Assembly: GCA_018711085.1 (NCBI GenBank)
Contig: DVIR01000057.1
Location: 1 to 27,208 of the forward strand
Direction of reading: 5' to 3'
DNA: 27,208 nucleotides
Origin: Faeciplasma gallinarum
Lineage (GTDB): Bacteria; Bacillota; Clostridia; Oscillospirales; Ruminococcaceae
Under the pieces are notes generated by a model. The model searched no databases and was not told the DNA's origin. It saw nothing but the letters and a program-made list of their open reading frames with translations. Shown here piece by piece: positions 23,815 through 27,208 of the stretch. A program made the position numbers and the translations under genes. Within the stretch, counting starts at the first letter, position 1. Each line of letters starts with the position of its first letter.

Positions 23815-24870
23815 TCAAAACAGCTTTGTAATGTCGCTGACCGTTACCACAACCATCAAAAGCAACAGCGCCGCCATTCCTATAAGGTGAACCATTCCCT
23901 CGTGTTCCGGCTTTATCGGCTTGCGCCTTATGCCCTCTATTATGAGGAACACCGCTCTTGAACCGTCAAGCGCAGGTATTGGCAAGAGATTGAATATTCC
24001 TACGTTAATTGTTATAAAGGCAACGAAATAGCACAGGTTAGACAGCATTTCAGAAACCGCTACGCCCTGCTCGGTTGTGCCTACAACCTGACCTATAGCT
24101 CCGACTATTCCAACCGGTCCCAACAGGTCGTTTATGGAGTACTTGCCTTGAATCAAATCGGCAAGTGACAGCCATATCATCCTCGCAACCGATACAAACT
24201 TTCGTGAAGCATAGCTTAAAACAGATCCGGGTGTAACCTCTTCTCCGTAAACAATAAAGTCGATAACCAAAGATCGTGTGCCGTCCTCTAATACCGTAGA
24301 ATCAAATTTCACGTTGGGAAGGGTTACGATTTCGCCGTTTCTTCTCACCGTCATTTCAAATACCATGTCCTCATCGGTCTGGAACTGATACGATATATCG
24401 GTGTCGGTATACACTCTCATGCCGTTGACCTTTATAATTTCGTCTCCGACTTCAAGTCCGCTCATATGCGATGCCGCGTCATCTGTGTAAAACTGCGCAA
24501 CAGTCGTCGTGACGATAGCATCGGAGCATGCAGTTATTATTACAAGCAGTATAAATCCGAGCACAAGATTCATTATTGCTCCCGCCAAAACCACAAGGAG
24601 CCTTTGCCACACCTTTTTATTTCTGAACGCCCTCGGGTCGTCGCTCGCATCGTCTTCGCCTTCCATAGACACAAATCCGCCTATCGGCAGCGCCCTCCAC
24701 GAGTATTTCGTCTCGTTTTTGCCCCAGGATATGATTTTAGGACCCATGCCTATGGCAAATTCGTTTACCTTTATGCCGCAAAGCTTAGCCACGGTAAAGT
24801 GCCCAAGCTCATGTATCATAATAATTATGCCGAAAATCAAAATGGCGATAAGAATATATAAAACAATCAC
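23815..24870 (-). CDS. rseP: RIP (site-2) membrane metalloprotease
   Basis: This 351-residue RseP/RasP homologue is an intramembrane zinc protease that cleaves membrane-anchored anti-sigma factors and signal peptide remnants. The first membrane helix carries HELGH (20-24; H20 and H24 bind zinc, E21 is catalytic). A second helix is at about 90-118 and one PDZ domain at about 118-205. The third conserved motif, NLLPIPALDGSR (294-305; D302 is the third ligand), precedes the last membrane segments. The start codon is GTG at 24868-24870, with AAAGGA 8 bases upstream; no in-frame ATG lies nearby. It is in the usual place between dxr and ispG. Confidence 0.96.
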   Translation of the reverse strand: MIVLYILIAILIFGIIIMIHELGHFTVAKLCGIKVNEFAIGMGPKIISWGKNETKYSWRALPIGGFVSMEGEDDASDDPRAFRNKKVWQRLLVVLAGAIMNLVLGFILLVIITACSDAIVTTTVAQFYTDDAASHMSGLEVGDEIIKVNGMRVYTDTDISYQFQTDEDMVFEMTVRRNGEIVTLPNVKFDSTVLEDGTRSLVIDFIVYGEEVTPGSVLSYASRKFVSVARMIWLSLADLIQGKYSINDLLGPVGIVGAIGQVVGTTEQGVAVSEMLSNLCYFVAFITINVGIFNLLPIPALDGSRAVFLIIEGIRRKPIKPEHEGMVHLIGMAALLLLMVVVTVSDITKLF

Positions 24871-24895
24871 AGCATTATTCCTTTCCGAAATTATT

Positions 24896-26056
24896 TCAGC
24901 CGTTATCTTTAGTACTTACAGCGCAGTCAACATATCTTCTCGCTTCAAAATCCGCATCGAGCACATCCTCAAGCGAATTAACATCCTTTGTATCAACATG
25001 CTCCAAAGAGTTAAGAACAAGCTTTCCTATATCCAAAAATCCGATTTTTCCGTCAACGAACAAAGACACCGCAGCCTCATTCGCCGCATTGACTATCGCA
25101 GCGGCGGTTGTTGTGCGCTCGTTTGCGGCTTTGACGCATGCCCTGAGGCAGTCAAACGTCTCGTAGTCAGGTTTTTTGAAGCTAAGCGTTCCGTAATCGG
25201 TCAGAGAAAGGCGTTTGACATCAGAGCGCACCCTGTTCGGATAAGTGAGCGCATATTGAATCGGAAGACGCATGTCCGGCACGCCGAGCTGAGCAATGAC
25301 AGACCCGTCAACAAACTCTACAGCCGAATGAACAACGCTTTCCCTGTGGACTACTATCTCAATATCGTCGGCATCCACGTCAAACAGCCACATGGCTTCT
25401 ATCAGCTCAAGGCCCTTATTCATCAGCGTGGCGCTGTCTATCGTTATTTTGGCGCCCATAGACCACGTCGGGTGCTTGAGCGCATCCGAAAGCGTCACAT
25501 CTTTCAACTCCGCTTTTGTCCTTCCGTAAAAAGGACCTCCGGACGCCGTCAAAATAATCTTTGAAAGCTCGGATTTTTTTCCGCAGCGCAGCGATTGAAA
25601 TATTGCGCTGTGCTCGCTGTCAACGGGGTATATTGCAACCGATTTTTCGCGTGCAAGCTCCGTGACAAGCTTTCCTCCGGTGACGAGCGTCTCTTTGTTT
25701 GCAAGAGCTATGTCTTTTCCGCAGGATATAGCGGCAAGTGTCGGCTCAAGTCCGACCATTCCCACCACGGAATTTAACACAACATCAGCCTCGTCCATGC
25801 ATGCCGCCTCGCACAAGCCTTCCATGCCGCAAAGAACTTTTATTCCCATCGGCGCAAGCTTTTCATGCAGGTAAGGTTCTTTTGACTCATCAAATATACA
25901 CACTACGCTCGGCTTAAAGGTTTCGGCCTGCTCGGCAAGCATAACCGCATTAGATTTTGCAGCCAGCGCGCAAACTCCCATTCCGAGCTTAGATATGACA
26001 TCGAGCGCCTGAGTTCCTATCGAACCGGTAGAACCCAGCACAGAAACGGTTTTCAT
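24896..26056 (-). CDS. dxr: 1-deoxy-D-xylulose 5-phosphate reductoisomerase
   Basis: This 386-residue enzyme commits DXP to the MEP pathway using NADPH and a divalent metal. It shows the nucleotide-binding VLGSTGSIGTQALDV (6-20), NSVVGMVGLEPT (95-106), LANKETLV (118-125), the metal ligands D146 and E148 in PVDSEHSA, the flexible loop LKHPTWSMGAKIT (193-205), and SATLMNKGLELIEA (208-221), which contains further metal and substrate residues. I chose the ATG at 26056, which starts MKTVSVLGS with AAAGGA upstream. The in-frame ATG at 26080 would overlap cdsA and add eight unusual residues. Confidence 0.97.
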   Translation of the reverse strand: MKTVSVLGSTGSIGTQALDVISKLGMGVCALAAKSNAVMLAEQAETFKPSVVCIFDESKEPYLHEKLAPMGIKVLCGMEGLCEAACMDEADVVLNSVVGMVGLEPTLAAISCGKDIALANKETLVTGGKLVTELAREKSVAIYPVDSEHSAIFQSLRCGKKSELSKIILTASGGPFYGRTKAELKDVTLSDALKHPTWSMGAKITIDSATLMNKGLELIEAMWLFDVDADDIEIVVHRESVVHSAVEFVDGSVIAQLGVPDMRLPIQYALTYPNRVRSDVKRLSLTDYGTLSFKKPDYETFDCLRACVKAANERTTTAAAIVNAANEAAVSLFVDGKIGFLDIGKLVLNSLEHVDTKDVNSLEDVLDADFEARRYVDCAVSTKDNG

Positions 26057-26069
26057 TTTACCCGTCCTT

Positions 26070-26885
26070 TCAGAAAACACTGAACCACGTCAGACAGATT
26101 GCCATAAACGGGGCTACAAACACCACGCTGTCAAACCTGTCAAACGCGCCGCCGTGACCGGGCATTATCTTGCCGAAGTCCTTTATTCCGCAGCTGCGCT
26201 TTACAAGCGACGCAAACAGATCGCCCACGACGCTAAGCAGTGAGCACGCCACTCCCAAAACCGCCAGCAGTATATAATCAGGCGAGCTGTCCGCATCTAT
26301 AAGCGACACGACAAGACCTATCAGCATAAACAAAACAGCATTTGTCGCTATGCCGCCGATAAATCCCTCCACAGTTTTTTTAGGGCTTATCTTCGGGCAT
26401 AGCTTGTGCTTGCCGCAGAAAGTTCCGACAAAGTATGCTCCGGAATCTGCCAGCCATGCTCCGCAAAGCGTCAATATCACATTTTCAAGTCCTCCCTGCT
26501 CTATTACCGAAATCGAAAGCATGGATGCTCCGACTGCCAAAGTTATAAAGCACAGTGATGAAAACGTTCCTATCTCTATTGTTTCGTGCTCCTTTAAGAG
26601 TATGACTGCCGCCAAAACAATATATGCAAGTACCACAAGAATATATATTCGGGCGTTATCATCAAGACTCAAAAATTTCGGCATAATGGCCAGCGCCGCC
26701 GTTTCCAATATGCTCAGTCCCAAAAACAGCAGGTTGCCTTTCATTTTAAACGCGCCGAAAAGCTCATAAACCATTATCGAACCTATTAGCGCAAATGCAA
26801 TATTAAAAATAATCGTTTCATGCAGCCACAGTATGGCGACCAGCAAAACAATCGCCACGGAGGCAGAGATGATTCGTGTTTTCAT
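26070..26885 (-). CDS. cdsA: phosphatidate cytidylyltransferase
   Basis: This 271-residue multi-pass membrane enzyme makes CDP-diacylglycerol from CTP and phosphatidate, the branch point of phospholipid synthesis. About eight hydrophobic segments span the chain. DSGAYFVGTFCGKHKLCP (147-164) followed by ISPKKTVEG (166-174) is the conserved active-site loop. The family signature begins VKRSCGIKDFGKIMPGHGG (228-246) and continues AFDRFDS (247-253). The ribosome binding site AAAGGA overlaps the uppS stop codon, so the two genes are probably translationally coupled. Confidence 0.96.
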   Translation of the reverse strand: MKTRIISASVAIVLLVAILWLHETIIFNIAFALIGSIMVYELFGAFKMKGNLLFLGLSILETAALAIMPKFLSLDDNARIYILVVLAYIVLAAVILLKEHETIEIGTFSSLCFITLAVGASMLSISVIEQGGLENVILTLCGAWLADSGAYFVGTFCGKHKLCPKISPKKTVEGFIGGIATNAVLFMLIGLVVSLIDADSSPDYILLAVLGVACSLLSVVGDLFASLVKRSCGIKDFGKIMPGHGGAFDRFDSVVFVAPFMAICLTWFSVF

Positions 26886-26891
26886 GTTTAA

Positions 26892-27208
26892 TTATCCTTT
26901 GTTTTTTACTTTTCCGAAGCGCCTGTCGCGCTTTGCAAAGCTCAAAAGAGCTTTATCGAGTTCCTTTGCGCCGAAGTCCGGCCAAAGCGTGTCGCAAAAA
27001 TAAAGCTCTGCGTATGCGCACTGCCACAAAAGAAAGTTAGAGAGCCTTAGCTCTCCGCCCGTTCTTATCAAAAGGTCAACAGCCGGCATGCCGCTTGTAT
27101 CGAGGCAGGAGTCTATCAGATCAGGACTTACATCCTCATCGCATATCATGCCGTCGCTTTTCAGCTCAAAGAGCTTTTTTACCGCCCTTGCGATTTCATC
27201 GCGGCTGC
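26892..27208 (-). CDS. uppS: isoprenyl (undecaprenyl) diphosphate synthase, C-terminal part (5' end beyond window)
   Basis: About 105 C-terminal residues are visible, and the frame stays open to the window edge. The segment VDLLIRTGGELRLSNFLLWQ matches UppS, including the arginine pair that binds the isopentenyl diphosphate (RTGGE-RLSNF), and it continues CAYAELYF, LWPDFGAKEL and AKRDRRFG. UppS makes the C55 carrier lipid for peptidoglycan and wall polymers from isopentenyl units supplied by the MEP enzymes encoded downstream. The usual family length is 230-260 residues, so over half the gene is missing here. Confidence 0.95.
   Translation of the reverse strand, partial: SRDEIARAVKKLFELKSDGMICDEDVSPDLIDSCLDTSGMPAVDLLIRTGGELRLSNFLLWQCAYAELYFCDTLWPDFGAKELDKALLSFAKRDRRFGKVKNKG

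Noticed and set aside
24509..25564. 351-codon open frame on the plus strand
   Set aside because: It lies opposite rseP and dxr, which have complete catalytic motifs. The plus-strand product has no recognisable domain, and its start has no ribosome binding site.

Overview
The window looks like chromosomal DNA from an uncultured Clostridia-type Firmicute, probably a gut or rumen relative of the Oscillospiraceae. The evidence is a Gram-positive PolC replicase, a YlmC/YmxH-type PRC-barrel protein, the complete block uppS-cdsA-dxr-rseP-ispG-polC, strong AGGAGG-type ribosome binding sites and textbook sigma-A promoters. Three MEP-pathway genes (dxr, ispG, ispE) are present. No tRNA, rRNA, CRISPR array or insertion sequence was seen.

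Left part (1-4.5 kb, minus strand): the first 13 codons of a galE-like gene, then two lipoprotein glycoside hydrolases. One is a very clear GH30 subfamily 8 glucuronoxylanase (XynC type). The other is a 958-residue right-handed beta-helix enzyme resembling GH141. Each has its own promoter, and a terminator separates them, so this is a small surface xylan-degradation locus.

Middle-left (4.5-10.3 kb, minus strand): an operon of two ABC half-transporters flanking a DUF1854 protein. Both half-transporters carry an extra N-terminal domain and a four-cysteine zinc ribbon before the membrane domain. The operon starts from a perfect TTGACA-N17-TATAAT promoter. It has a leader that encodes a 28-residue peptide, followed by a terminator-like hairpin and a second hairpin touching the Shine-Dalgarno site of the first transporter gene. 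This is the best candidate for a poorly described system. It looks like a heterodimeric exporter with a dedicated accessory protein and attenuation-type control.

Middle (10.4-13.9 kb, plus strand): a divergent, tightly coupled operon of an Lrp/AsnC regulator, a class I/II aminotransferase, ispE and a PflX-like radical SAM protein, ending in a bidirectional terminator.

Right part (13.95-27.2 kb, almost all minus strand): rsmA with its own promoter; a lone plus-strand 55-codon gene; the rpsB-tsf operon behind a structured leader; a ylmC-like gene whose Shine-Dalgarno site lies inside a terminator hairpin; a cysteine-rich protein of unknown function; and polC, ispG, rseP, dxr, cdsA and the 3' part of uppS. 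In the common Firmicutes order rpsB-tsf lies upstream of uppS, but here it lies downstream of polC. The whole right block is housekeeping: translation, isoprenoid precursors, membrane lipid and undecaprenyl synthesis, and replication.
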